From Portulaca oleracea (lineage: Eukaryota; Streptophyta; Magnoliopsida; Caryophyllales; Portulacaceae): 64,000 nt of DNA. Both the position numbers and the translations under genes were made by a program. The stretch covers positions 34,714,434 through 34,778,433 of the forward strand of contig CM055876.1 of NCBI GenBank assembly GCA_029582165.1, in the 5' to 3' direction. Below the pieces are notes generated by a model. That model saw only the letters and a program-made list of their open reading frames with translations, was not told the origin of the DNA and did no database searches. Below, in pieces: positions 47,573 to 58,434 of this stretch; positions within the stretch are counted from its first letter, which is position 1; each line of letters starts with the position of its first letter.

Positions 47573-48358
47573 ATGTGGACCTGTGCTTCAAGTGCCATTG
47601 CTGGCTGTGTGAAGCTAAAGAACGACGTTATGAACCCAAATTTGGAGGGATCAGATGACGATGCATCTTGCGATACAAACAGAGAAGAAGGGTTGGAGTG
47701 CCCCATTTGCTGGGAGTCCTTCAACCTGGTGGAGAATGTTCCATATGTGCTGTGGTGTGGTCACACTCTCTGCAAACACTGTGTTCTGGGACTACCATGG
47801 GCTGCCCTAAAGTTCCCCACTTTACCGCTCCAGCTACCCTTCTTTATCTCTTGCCCTTGGTGCAACTTACTCTCTCCCCGATTCATTTATAAGGGTGTTC
47901 TCAGATTTCCCAGGAAAAACTACTTCATCCTCTGGATGGTTGAAAGCATGAACGGTGAGAGGGCAAGATCATACACCTCTTTCCAAGGAGATTTTCGGCA
48001 GCCTGGCTCTTTGAACATGAATGTAGGAATAGCCGGTCAATCTCATTTCAGAAATCATCGGGAAGTGGCTCGACCCCCAGAAAGGGCAGACCATAACCAC
48101 AACCCATTAAATCGCTACATTAATCGAGAAAGGCTCAACGTGTCGCTCCGCAAGTCCTTGGCATTCGTGGTTCATCTAACGGCAAAGTTTCCTCTGGTTG
48201 TGATATTCCTTCTGGTGACCTTATATGCAATACCCGCAAGTGCCGCCATCTTGGCCTTGTACATACTCATCACGGTTCTGTTTGCCTTCCCTTCTTTCCT
48301 CGTGCTTTACTTTGCCTACCCCAGTTTGGATTGGTTGGTGAGAGAAATTATGACTTGA
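47573..48358 (+). CDS. Membrane-anchored RING finger protein (putative E3 ubiquitin ligase)
   Basis: A single coding exon of 261 residues starting MWTCASSAIAGCVKLKND. The RING has C43, C46, C62, H64, C67, C70, C94 and C97 (ECPICWESF .. WCGHTLCKHC .. CPWC). The gap before the last cysteine pair is unusually long but is, as I recall it, normal for this plant subfamily. A conserved block FPRKNYFILWMVESMNGER follows. The C-terminus (about 200-257) has two hydrophobic spans, one with FPLVVIFLLVTLYAIPASAAI and one with LYILITVLFAFPSFLVLYFA, so the RING most likely faces the cytosol from an internal membrane. RING proteins bring E2-ubiquitin to substrates; the target is unknown. An in-frame CTG codon upstream was not used because the ATG fits the family start. 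Confidence 0.92.
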   Translation: MWTCASSAIAGCVKLKNDVMNPNLEGSDDDASCDTNREEGLECPICWESFNLVENVPYVLWCGHTLCKHCVLGLPWAALKFPTLPLQLPFFISCPWCNLLSPRFIYKGVLRFPRKNYFILWMVESMNGERARSYTSFQGDFRQPGSLNMNVGIAGQSHFRNHREVARPPERADHNHNPLNRYINRERLNVSLRKSLAFVVHLTAKFPLVVIFLLVTLYAIPASAAILALYILITVLFAFPSFLVLYFAYPSLDWLVREIMT

Positions 48359-49155
48359 AAAGAGTGTAAGAACTCTCTCTCCTACATAAACCTGCAATGA
48401 AGCTTCTGCTTTTCTGCAAGTATTGAATTTGCCGACTTTCCCATTCCTCCAATGCACCAAGCGATACTGGGATGTTCTGCGCTAGAATGTACTCGTCGTC
48501 TTTGAGAACATCTTTCAGTGATACAAGATTTTCCCTAGTAATGAACTTGATGTTGGCAGAGCCTTTGTAAGTATAACTGCAACTGTGGTTCTGTTGATCA
48601 TATGTTTAGTGTTTATTGACGCGCCCCCTATTGTGGTTCTTTTCCTGTGTGTAATATAAGTCATGAACCTTGTGTTGCTGTCTTGTACAAGTTGGAATGC
48701 CAGCTTAAGATCACATTGGTCGCGGTGTTTGAATAATGAAGTTCGTGTGCTGCGGAAGAACCAAATATTGTTTGTTGCTTTTGTGGAGTTATGGGTTGGA
48801 TTCACGCCGGACTTTCTGTAGCCAGCAAATGGGTGACTCCAGTTGGGTTAATCTTAGATTGTGTGATCTATCTTGTTAAAAATCTTGAAGGTTTTAGGAT
48901 TGATTTTTGCTTAACATCGGTTTGGTTTGGACCGGATAATTTTTGTTTTGTTTGGGCTGAAATTCCGGGTCTTCCGTTGAAGGTAGAGGCATACCTAGGG
49001 TTGTAAACGAGCCGAGCAGGCGTCGGATAGCTCATCTGGACAAAAAGCTTGGCTTGAAGCTTATCAAGCCTGCAAAATCTTAGGAATGAGCTTGGGGTTT
49101 TCAGCTGGTCTATAATATATATTTTTGTTTTACTTTCTTAAACTCAAAGCTAAAA
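48359..49155. other. 3' flank of the RING gene
   Basis: Probably 3' UTR to about 48800, then AT-rich DNA. No coding exon recognised. Confidence 0.4.
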
Positions 49156-49164
49156 TTAAGATAA

Positions 49165-50328
49165 GGGAAATTTCAAATGGTAGGCACCAACTATTGCCTA
49201 TTCCAAGTGGTAAACACCTTTTTAATATATTCCAAATGGTAGGCATAATTACGAAACAATTCCATTCCGTAGGCATGCTTCTAACCTGCCGTTAAGAATA
49301 TATATAAAAAAAATTAATGTTTTGTAAGAAATAATTGGCAGAGATCTATTATCATCATTTGAGAAATCCAGTTGAGACATCCACAACTTCACTTATCATG
49401 AGCCAGAATCTCCCCAAATACACCGAGCAAATAAGACACCGTGCACCAATCTACTTTGTCAAATGTCAAGAATCGAAGGCATCCCACCCAAATTATCTTG
49501 TTTTTAGAAAGCAACATCATGCTGGAAGCAATTCACAGATAGACACAATTCACTAGAACATACAAATTCAGTTACAAGACCAAACACAGTTACATTGAAA
49601 CACCAACTTCAACGCAACCCTCCAATATAATCTACAGCCCCACTTGGCCACTGAGATAGGATTAGTGTTTGAATTCATTGAATGAAGCCCTTGCAATTCA
49701 TTGAAGCGCTTGTAATTGGGCAATCAAACCCCAATTACCACAAACTAATACAAATCTTGAATTACCATCAGAGGCAACAAACACTAATTCAAAAACTAAT
49801 TTCATCAATTCATACCCTCTAGATTTTTCCAAACGAATAACAATCTACCAATTCATACCCTTTAGATTTTCAAATTGTAAACCATTTCAAATCCTAATTT
49901 CGTCAATTCTCCCACTAATTCAAAACTTAAAATTTCTCATAAATCATACCTGCAGTAGTTGTATGTGAACCCTAATTTTCCAGGCAACATACACTGGCCA
50001 ACGCAACATTGCTATTTGTTGGTCAGAGATCGGAGCGACGGTCGACAATCTGAGCAGATTTCAAGGAGGAGATGGGAGGAGACGACATACCTTTTGAGCG
50101 TCCAGGTTTGAGTTTCCAGATTTCCATTGCAGTTTGAGTTTCCAGGTTTGAGTTTCCAGATGGGAGGAGACGACATTAATTTTTTTTTTATATATTTCTA
50201 ACTGCAGTTTAGAGTCATGCTTACGGTGTGGAATTGTTTGATAATTATGCCTACCATTTGGAATATATTAAAAAGGTGTTTACCACTTGGAATAGGTAAG
50301 AGTTGGTGCCTATCATTTGGAAATTCCC
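49165..50328. mobile_element. Non-autonomous Mutator-like element (MULE) with long TIRs and 9-bp TSD
   Basis: The element runs from GGGAAATTTCAAATGGTAGG to a right end whose inverse is GGGAATTTCCAAATGATAGG. The inverted repeats extend about 150-170 bases, past TAATATATTCCAAATGGTAGG-type blocks. TTAAGATAA occurs perfectly on both sides (49156-49164 and 50329-50337), a 9-bp target duplication typical of the Mutator superfamily. The 1164-bp body encodes no transposase. On the minus strand the body has a leader-like stretch with an ATG (reading MSSPPISSLK) and a TGCAGGTATG word, and a duplicated TTTGAGTTTCCAG motif at about 50106-50160. It may hold captured host DNA. Confidence 0.88.
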
Positions 50329-50339
50329 TTAAGATAATT

Positions 50340-51485
50340 TATAAATTTTTACATATAATTGATGAAGAAGGGATCAAAGTAACATTAATTTTTTTTAATC
50401 CTAGGGGAGTAATCTTGCTAACGGTATCTGTAGAAAGATTGCCACATTGCATAATAAAAATATATATATTTAAGTTATTTCATTAAATTTCAATCATCTA
50501 AATAAATAAATAATTCATCATTCATAAAATAATTGTCGTTTTTGACTTTTTTACATTATATAAGATGATACTTAGATTATCATTTGTTTTTAATAAAATA
50601 TTTGAAGAAAGTATATGATCATTTTTGTATGAAACTATTCTTTTAATATGAATTTAGTGACAATATTTCATATGATGGATTGACATATGTACATGATTTA
50701 TAAGACAGATAATTTGCAAGAGAGGGAGTATAAAGTTAATCTAAAATGTCAATCTAAGTTTAACATAGCTAAATCCAAGTTAAACTTTCGACACATGAAC
50801 TTAACCTCATAAAAATTCTGGCTGAGCCGAACTCGAGCTAGACATTGACAAGTTAAGCTTGAGGGATTGCCTAGTTGGTTGAACTCCTTACCAACCTCAT
50901 TCACATCACATCGAAACTACAATAATAACCCGGTAAAATTAGAAAAAAAAATAAATTGTGGGGCATTTGTTAGGATTACTCTTAACCATGTACCTAATTT
51001 TTTAATCCTTCAACTAGAGGGGCTCATGAATTGGTTGCTTCAATCCATTCAAGTATACATCATACACATGGAAGTTAGTTTCATAAAGGAATAAGAATTC
51101 AATTTATATTTTCAAAATTATCAAATATTAATTTTTCTCTATATTTCTCAAAAATTAAAACTAAAAATTTGACTTAGAAATAAAAGTCTCTCGATTAGTT
51201 TAGCAAATAAATTAAAAGTCTGACAAAATCTCCATATTGAGTACATAAACTCATTAATTAAAGGTGTGTTTGGTGTAAAGAAAAATTGTTTTCTAGGAAA
51301 ATGGTTTTCCTTGGAAAATGATTATATTAGAAAATGAATTTTTATTGGATATTTATTAGAAAATGAATTTACATAGGGGGTGAGGACACTAATTGTATTT
51401 TCATCTCAACCAAACACATACTAATTGTATTTTTATATATATTCCATTAAAATAAAAAATTAACAGCAATTTACTCCGTGTAATT
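50340..51485. other. AT-rich intergenic
   Basis: No gene seen. A GAGAGGGAGTA word at about 50722 looks like a lone Stowaway end. A segment with GGAAAATGGTTTTCC-type palindromes at 51265-51370 is probably a decayed repeat. Confidence 0.35.
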
Positions 51486-51487
51486 TA

Positions 51488-51750
51488 GGCCCTGTAAATT
51501 TCATGGGTATCCTGGGTTAGGTAATTAATTACCGAAAGTTATCAATTGTTACCGAAAGTTACCAAAAATTACCGAAATCTACCCAAAAAAAATTAACATT
51601 TATTTATTAAACATCTTAGACTGCCATATTTTTAATACTTATCAAAAGTTTATTCATATCAAAAATTACCAAAAGTTATCAAAAGTTACCAAAAGTTACT
51701 AAAATTCAGCATTTACCATACCACAACTTACCTATCAAATTTACAAGCCC
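51488..51750. mobile_element. PIF/Harbinger-like MITE with ACCGAAAGTT array, TSD TTA
   Basis: The left end GGCCCTGTAAATTTCATGGG and the inverse of the right end GGGCTTGTAAATTTGATAGG are inverted repeats. TTA flanks both sides (51485-51487, 51751-51753). The interior is an imperfect array of ACCGAAAGTT / ACCAAAAGTT units. A single diverged end of a similar kind (GGGCCTGTCAATTTG) lies at about 56583. Confidence 0.75.
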
Positions 51751-51929
51751 TTAGTAATTTACAGCTAAAGGACAAACATTTCACTCAATAAAACCCTAAT
51801 TTTCTTTGTTGTAGTCATCACAACATATTAGCAGCAAATGAGTGACAGTACATTTAAGGCAAACTCATATAATACAAAAATCTATCTGCTAATTACGTCA
51901 TTAACAACTCCATAACTAACCCCACAGCA

Positions 51930-52885
51930 AGGCCGTTTGTTTTGGCGGGAGTCATTCCCTCTCCCCAATTTCTTACAAAAATCCCTCCCCCGATTCCAAT
52001 TTTCTGGGCAGCAGAAATTCCCGACGATCTCGATTTCCCAGAAGAATTCAAACAAACCCTTCTCTCTAATCCGCTTTCTGGGAAATTTGATCGAGGTGAG
52101 GCACCACTTTGTTTCTGCATTTGTTCGTTGATTTTTGATAATCTCCCTTCATCTTCCCCATTTTTCTGATACCCAATTGTATTTCGATGCATTTCGATTG
52201 CTAAGTATCGATTCGTGTTTGATTCATTTCATTTCACCCTAATTTTGCGTGTTTTCCCCCTTTATACGCGTTGATTGGAATAGGGTTTGTGTTTCGGGTT
52301 TGATTGTTGATTATGGTATTGATTGAATTGCGATTTTTGACGAAGAATGATCATTTTTAGGGTAGATTTCTGTGGGTTGTGCATTTTGTTGATCGTGTAA
52401 TTTCGGCGATGAGGTTATTTAGGCGAATTAGGGTTTATAATTTTAGGCACTAATGAACTGGGTATATGAGGGAACAATGTCTCTGCTATCATTTTTGGTT
52501 TGTTTTCTCTTGACTTCAATACAGTATCAATGTTCTCCAGATCATGCTTAGAAATGTTGTCTTTTCCCTCTACATTGTAAAATGATTTTACACAGTATGC
52601 AGTTATAATTTCTTTTCATGAAGTAGTAAGTAGTGAACAACTTTAAAATATCGGGTAAATCAGTAGTAGTCATTGTGAATCTTTTGATTCGGGGGGTTAA
52701 GACTGCTACATCGGGTATTGGATTTGGATTTAAGTATGTAATTTTACTTGACCTCAGATGATCTGATACTTTATGTTGCTTGTTTGTTGTGCTTCTTTTC
52801 TTTTTCTGAACACGGCTCCATGTTTTTCAGGGATTGAATTCTCTTCCTTACATACGTCTAACATCGACTGCTAGCTTGTTACGCC
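51930..52885 (+). other. Leader exon and leader intron of the CaM-binding gene
   Basis: A pyrimidine-rich leader ends at TCGAG (52091-52095) followed by GTGAGG. The acceptor TTTTTCAG (52823-52830) is followed by a 55-base leader up to the ATG at 52886. Inferred from sequence signals. Confidence 0.5.
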
Positions 52886-55045
52886 ATGACGCTAGAAAAT
52901 ATGGAGCTTGAAAGTGGTGATATAGCAAGGAACTCTCACATTTCAGCGAATCATGATACCACGGATCCTGTCAAAATGGAGTTTGTTTGTCGAGGTGAAG
53001 ATATCGAAGAAGATGAAGATTTAAGAAAAGATAGCGACATCCAAGATGGTACCATTGACAAGATTTTTCAGCATGAAGAAACAACGTCCAACATTGGTGA
53101 AGTTTCTCAGAAAGATGATGGACATCTGAGATTGCATGGTGACATTCTAACAGCTGATCCTGACAGTGGGGATCTGAGGACGAGTTTTGACTTCCTCGAG
53201 TGCATGAGCATAAAATCATCTCCAGCCGAGCAAACATTTGATCTTCTGGAGGAAATAAGTGAAGATTTGCACAGGACCGATGTATTCCTTACAGAAGAAA
53301 ACGATTCTGGATATGCGAGCATGCCTGAAAATCAGAAGTTTGATGTCTGCTCCCGGTATCGCAGGGCTCGTTGCAGTTCATGCCACGATTTATGCAAAGC
53401 TGGGCACAAACATCACCTTGAGGACCCCACTAAGAGAACCATTTTGGGAACATTCAAAGGAGGCCGGCCCTTGTTGGGGACAACGAATGATCCGATGTCC
53501 ATGTCACAGGCTGAGACCAAAAAAACAGCCCTCCTTAGGCGCTCGTCCCTTCCAGGTTTTATAATAGAGAAGGACCCTCAGACGCAGATTAATGAGAGTA
53601 TGATTCCCTGTAAGAAGGATCTCAACCGTCTCAAGTTGAAGCGGGTCCCAGGTGTCACAAAGCCGCCTTCGTTCCCAGTTCCTGGACCTTCAAGCAGTAG
53701 AATTAAAACCGACGTTCAAGCAGGTGGTAAGAATACAGTTGTGAGGAGCCCAAAGTTGGAGGGAAATTCAGGCCAACCGTTGAAGGAAATCAAAACGAAG
53801 AAGGAAGTAGGGAGTCGTAGTAGGGCTATTGGTAAACAGAAAGTTAAGGAGGCAATGAGTAACCCTGCATCTCCAAAGACACCTTTGACTCCGAAGAGAC
53901 CTCATAGCGCGAAAACAGGAGTTCAGAAGAATGTTCCTAGCTTCCCTCGGTCCAAGAATCAGAGCAGTCCGAGAGAACCCAAAACCAAGAAGGCTGTCAA
54001 CGTGCAAGAGAAAACATTGTACATGATTGAACCGAGCATTGACAAGAAGCCGGTGAAAAGGGGTCTAAGAGTTCCTTCATCCAGCAAAAGTACAGAAAAA
54101 GCAAAGGAGCCAATGAGTAACCCTAGCTCTCCAAGGACACCAAAGAGGTCATCAACTGTGAAGCCAAGACTTATTAACAGGAATCCGAAGAGCTCGTCTA
54201 GCCCTAAGAGTCAAAACAAGCCCAAAAAGGCCAAGATCACAGGAGCAGTCAATGCGCCTGAGAAGACTTTGTACATGATCGAACCGACTTCTGACAAGAA
54301 GCCTTTAAGAAGAACCTCAACATTGGCTTCTTCCAACAAAAATTTGTTCAGAACCGAACCAAAGTCTGACAAAAGACTTACAAGAAGGGCTTCCATGTCG
54401 GCCTCTTCCAGCAAACAATTGCCAGATAGTCACAAAGGTTTGGAAGATGACCAAAACAGAACTGAACTGGATCATTTGACGCCTTTGTCAACATCTGCAT
54501 CCGCTTCAGTGGTGTCCATAGCTGAAGAGCCTCGTGAGCCTTTGGAGGATAATCAACAGATTGACGCGGAAACTGCTGATGGTGGGCCCGGACCAAGCGC
54601 ACCCTGCAGTTCAGAAATTAATAGCTCAGAAACTTGTCACGCAGACCAGGAAGATGGTCCGTCTTCGACATTGAAACTGAAGAGAGGAACAGTGGTTGCA
54701 CTTGAGGATGGAGACACTTCTCCAAAGAAACTCCAGTTCAGGACAGGAACAATCCTGGATGATGATCAAAATGACCAAGATCCAGCAGCAATTAACCTGA
54801 AGAAAAATGAATCGACGGGTGATGATGATCCTATCGATACTGCACTTGAAACTGATAAGATCCTTCTTAGGCGCCAAGAAGCAGTTGGAAGGAGAAACAA
54901 TCTGGATTTGAACAATGTGATCGAAGAGACTGCAAGCATGCTTGTCAAGACTAGAAAAAGCAAGGTCAAAGCTTTGGTGGGTGCTTTTGAGACCGTCATC
55001 TCTCTTCATGATCGCAAACCTACAGTTGGATCTAGAGCATCCTGA
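52886..55045 (+). CDS. Plant calmodulin-binding domain protein
   Basis: A single coding exon of 719 residues. The C-terminal plant CaM-binding domain is clear: VIEETASMLVKTRK..KALVGAFETVISLHD at about 678-709, preceded by the family blocks RGTVVALEDGDTSPKKLQFRTGTI and ILLRRQEAVGRRNN. The N-terminus is acidic (EDIEEDEDLRKDSD). The middle is basic, Ser/Pro-rich and repetitive. MSNPxSPxTP occurs twice and EKTLYMIEPxxDKKPxxR occurs twice, with a third shortened copy (FRTEPKSDKRLTRR). Such proteins bind Ca2+/calmodulin through a basic amphipathic helix and are likely nuclear or cytoskeletal; the partner here is unknown. Met at 52901 is an alternative start. Confidence 0.9.
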   Translation: MTLENMELESGDIARNSHISANHDTTDPVKMEFVCRGEDIEEDEDLRKDSDIQDGTIDKIFQHEETTSNIGEVSQKDDGHLRLHGDILTADPDSGDLRTSFDFLECMSIKSSPAEQTFDLLEEISEDLHRTDVFLTEENDSGYASMPENQKFDVCSRYRRARCSSCHDLCKAGHKHHLEDPTKRTILGTFKGGRPLLGTTNDPMSMSQAETKKTALLRRSSLPGFIIEKDPQTQINESMIPCKKDLNRLKLKRVPGVTKPPSFPVPGPSSSRIKTDVQAGGKNTVVRSPKLEGNSGQPLKEIKTKKEVGSRSRAIGKQKVKEAMSNPASPKTPLTPKRPHSAKTGVQKNVPSFPRSKNQSSPREPKTKKAVNVQEKTLYMIEPSIDKKPVKRGLRVPSSSKSTEKAKEPMSNPSSPRTPKRSSTVKPRLINRNPKSSSSPKSQNKPKKAKITGAVNAPEKTLYMIEPTSDKKPLRRTSTLASSNKNLFRTEPKSDKRLTRRASMSASSSKQLPDSHKGLEDDQNRTELDHLTPLSTSASASVVSIAEEPREPLEDNQQIDAETADGGPGPSAPCSSEINSSETCHADQEDGPSSTLKLKRGTVVALEDGDTSPKKLQFRTGTILDDDQNDQDPAAINLKKNESTGDDDPIDTALETDKILLRRQEAVGRRNNLDLNNVIEETASMLVKTRKSKVKALVGAFETVISLHDRKPTVGSRAS

Positions 55046-58000
55046 ATCGCCAAAATAAAATGGTACTTGTTACAACTCTTCTGTATTATGATAAGTTGAT
55101 AACCAAGTTACATGGTATGAAACTATCGCGGGCTTGCAGGTTAGGAATAGCAAAATTGACAAGAATTCTGTTTCGGGGATTAAAGTTGTTGGAAGATAGC
55201 AAAAATTCCTCCCCATGTGTGTCTCCTTTGATAATTAATCCTTGAGATGTATTCTATTTCATGCATAATACCATGATTGGCAATCTCAGAGGCGAAGTTG
55301 AACGCTTCTGCTGCCTGTTGCCCCATTATTAATACTGCCCGCTTTTTCTTCACTTCTTTGTGTATGTGTTTGACTACTTAGATTATGATTGTATTGTTAC
55401 TACTTAGCTTCTTCTTTGCGTGCTTTTTGAAAACGGTATGTGCTTTTCCCAAAGATAAATGCCAAATGCCTCCACCATGGCCTATGGGAAAGCTCCGCAC
55501 TTGAAAAAAAACAATCCCAAACAAAGCCTTGGGCTGTCATCGTATAAGCAGAAAATCAGAATGTGTCTTAATCTTAGATCAGGCTCTATTGTTCATATAT
55601 GAACAATACTATGTCTAATGAAACCAATAATTGTCACCTTAGCATATGAAGAAAAATTGGCCACACTACATGCAAATTTGAAGAATTGAAAACATAACTT
55701 GCGCATCCTAAAGATGGTCCACCTCTATAGTCTATGATTGAATTGGAAGATATATTCCTTAGGCCAAATAAAAAAAAAAAAAAGGAAAAGTGGACGGATT
55801 AGTGAAACATTCTGTTTTCTTACTACACAGAAACCAAAGTCCTATATTGGTTTCTGGTTTATTGTGAAATTCAGAATCTGTGCATGCAACTTGTTAGGAT
55901 GATATGTTACTTATTTCATAGTGAATGTCGTGACATCAGAGAGTGCCTCTGAAACCTCCAGATATGGATTGTTTTCCACCATGAATGGTGAAGAATTTCT
56001 TTTTCCCTACCTGTACAGCTTGAGTTTACTAGCAGTATAGTTTGAGCCCTAGGAATGAATCCATAGGAAATCGAATATAAAACCGAACAAATGTCTGAGT
56101 CAGAAGAATATCAAGCTGGAAACTGGTAAATCAATGATCCCAAGTGTGAAAATGTGGTTGTGATTCCAGTTACTAGAGGGTGCAACAACGGCAAGAACGT
56201 ATTTTTCCAGGCTGTCAGATAGCATAGGATGGTCCTATGGGGAGACACCTATGGTGATGCTCCATTTAATAGTTAGACTTAGACTAAACGACGACCTTCT
56301 CCGACCTTACAAAGGAGATCATTTCGCGTTCATATTGCAATTGCTGGGCCAATCTACTTGCTGCAATAAACATACATCAATTGGAATATTGTTTCAACTT
56401 ATCAAAAAAAAAGTGACTGTTTTTATGTTCCTGTCAACTTTCCGTTGAATTGTAAAAATGAAGCCCCTCTTACAACTATCTTCAAGAGGAAGAACAAAAC
56501 AGTTTGTAGTCGAATGATAAAACATTGCAGGGTTTATTTTCATTGAAACTGTCTGCCAAATTTTGTAGACATTAAAATTTAAGGGCCTGTCAATTTGTTA
56601 GGTAAACTGTGGGTGTGTAAACTTTACCTATATTTACCTAGAGTTACCCCAAATTTACCAAAATTTAACCTTTAAGATGGAGAAGAAAATGTTAACACTG
56701 GCATATTGCAAATTCAGTGCTTGTCAAAAATCTCTTTTCGTGTACTTTAGACCCAGTCTGTCTGGCATGAGGTAAGGCTGTCTACTAGTAAAGATGAGTA
56801 TTTCTTTTCATATTTGTATTTAATTCTGTGTATTTCTTCTCACATCGAGTTCTACCCACATTTAACTTCGGTTGTAAGATTCACATTACGATATTATGCT
56901 GTTGTTTTTCGGTTCCCTGGCTTTGTGTTGTGTTTTGTCAGGCAATCGACAAGCTAGCAACGTACTGGATGGTACGGGTGAGATGATCCTCTGATTCGAC
57001 ACTCAGCACAGGTCATACTCTCCTTATTTGAACTTCATGCAAGTTATCAGTTGTCTAAGATTTAATCCAGCTGGCTTCTTATCCATACATTGATTTAGCA
57101 AACCATATTCTCTGGTAATATTTTGCAGCACCTTCTTTTGGCCCCACATTCATGATGAGCATATCAAAATTGTGGTCTGCATCTGTTCTGCTAAATCTTC
57201 GACACTGAACGTCAGCTGTCCTATTCTGTGTGTGAAATTATCTGAAACTGGATTCTGCTGGATAATTGGTTGCTTTTCTTCGTCTTTTTTTGTTTTTTTT
57301 TTTAATGTTTTCGCCCTACCTTCCTCAATTTTTTTTGTTAGCATAACAGACTTCCCACTCACTGTGTAAAGTGATTCTCTAATCAACTCTCCTATATTCC
57401 AAAGTTGAGGCCTTGCAACTGAGAGAAACACAAAGTTTTTGCATGGAATCCAAGCCACAGAAACAAAAAAGACAGTGAAAAGGCAAAAAAAAAAAAAGAA
57501 AGAAAAGAAAAAAAAGCAAGAAGTGGTGCTTTCAAAATTTGATCTTTGCATTTGAGAATGTGGTCCTAAATCTCAACAGTCTTAGTTGGTCACTTCACAA
57601 TCACAATTACTTAGTGACTGGACCACTATGGCTACTTGACCTATTCCTAGCCGATCTAGGTCTTCTGATTAGGGGTGGTCACTACACTATTATATTCATT
57701 AGAGACTCATAAAATCCATAATTTTTATCCCAAGTTGTACTGATTTTTTTTACTGGTTGTCGTGGCCACCCCTAGCTTACACTAGGATCCGCCAATGCCT
57801 AAGAACTCCCCCCCCCCCCCCAAAAAAAAATAGGGAAAATAATGGGGTGCAAAGAAGAAATGAAAAAATAAAAAGAAAACATTTCGGGTAGTACATCCGA
57901 ATGTTTGAGCTTTAATTTCTTTCAGGAGCCCACAATTTTAAAACTTTCTATATTTGGATTTAAAAGATGGAAAAACCTTAGCAGGATCTAGGCTAGCAGT

Positions 58001-58434
58001 GGTGGTTGTATGTAGTTAATACATTATATAGTTATTCCATAGGAACATATTTGAAATGGAAACTACTATAACTTTGTCTAATTTTGAAGGAAAATATGCA
58101 TGGATAATTGCTACTTTGAAATACAATAAGTTCTGATGTTGTGTTTATAAGTACCTCAACCATGGGAGGATCCTTGTGTGGTATGTTGATAGAGTAGGAA
58201 AGAAGAAGGCGAATGCAATGCTTCCATTGATTGTATATCTTTGATGAATTTATTGTATACATGGTACAAAAACAGCTTGGTATATATTTTAGACATATAG
58301 AAAGATATACAAACAATAGGAACCAGGGGGCAAAAATACTGCTAACTGTAAAAGATTTCGACCATATAGGCATATACATTATCCACCAAAAAAAATACAA
58401 CTGAAAAAGACTAAAGACCTCGAATCACGAAAAC
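55046..58434. other. Flanks of the convergent CaM-binding and PIF7-like genes
   Basis: Probably includes 3' UTRs at both ends. It contains one diverged MITE end at about 56583 (GGGCCTGTCAATTTG) and C- and A-runs near 57810. No coding exon recognised; the frame at 57150-57551 is poly-T/poly-A derived. Confidence 0.4.

Noticed and set aside
52971..53322. Minus-strand frames opposite the CaM-binding gene
   Set aside because: They are antisense shadows of a clear coding exon.
57150..57551. Minus-strand frame of 133 codons
   Set aside because: It depends on poly-A and poly-T tracts, and no domain or splice context was seen.
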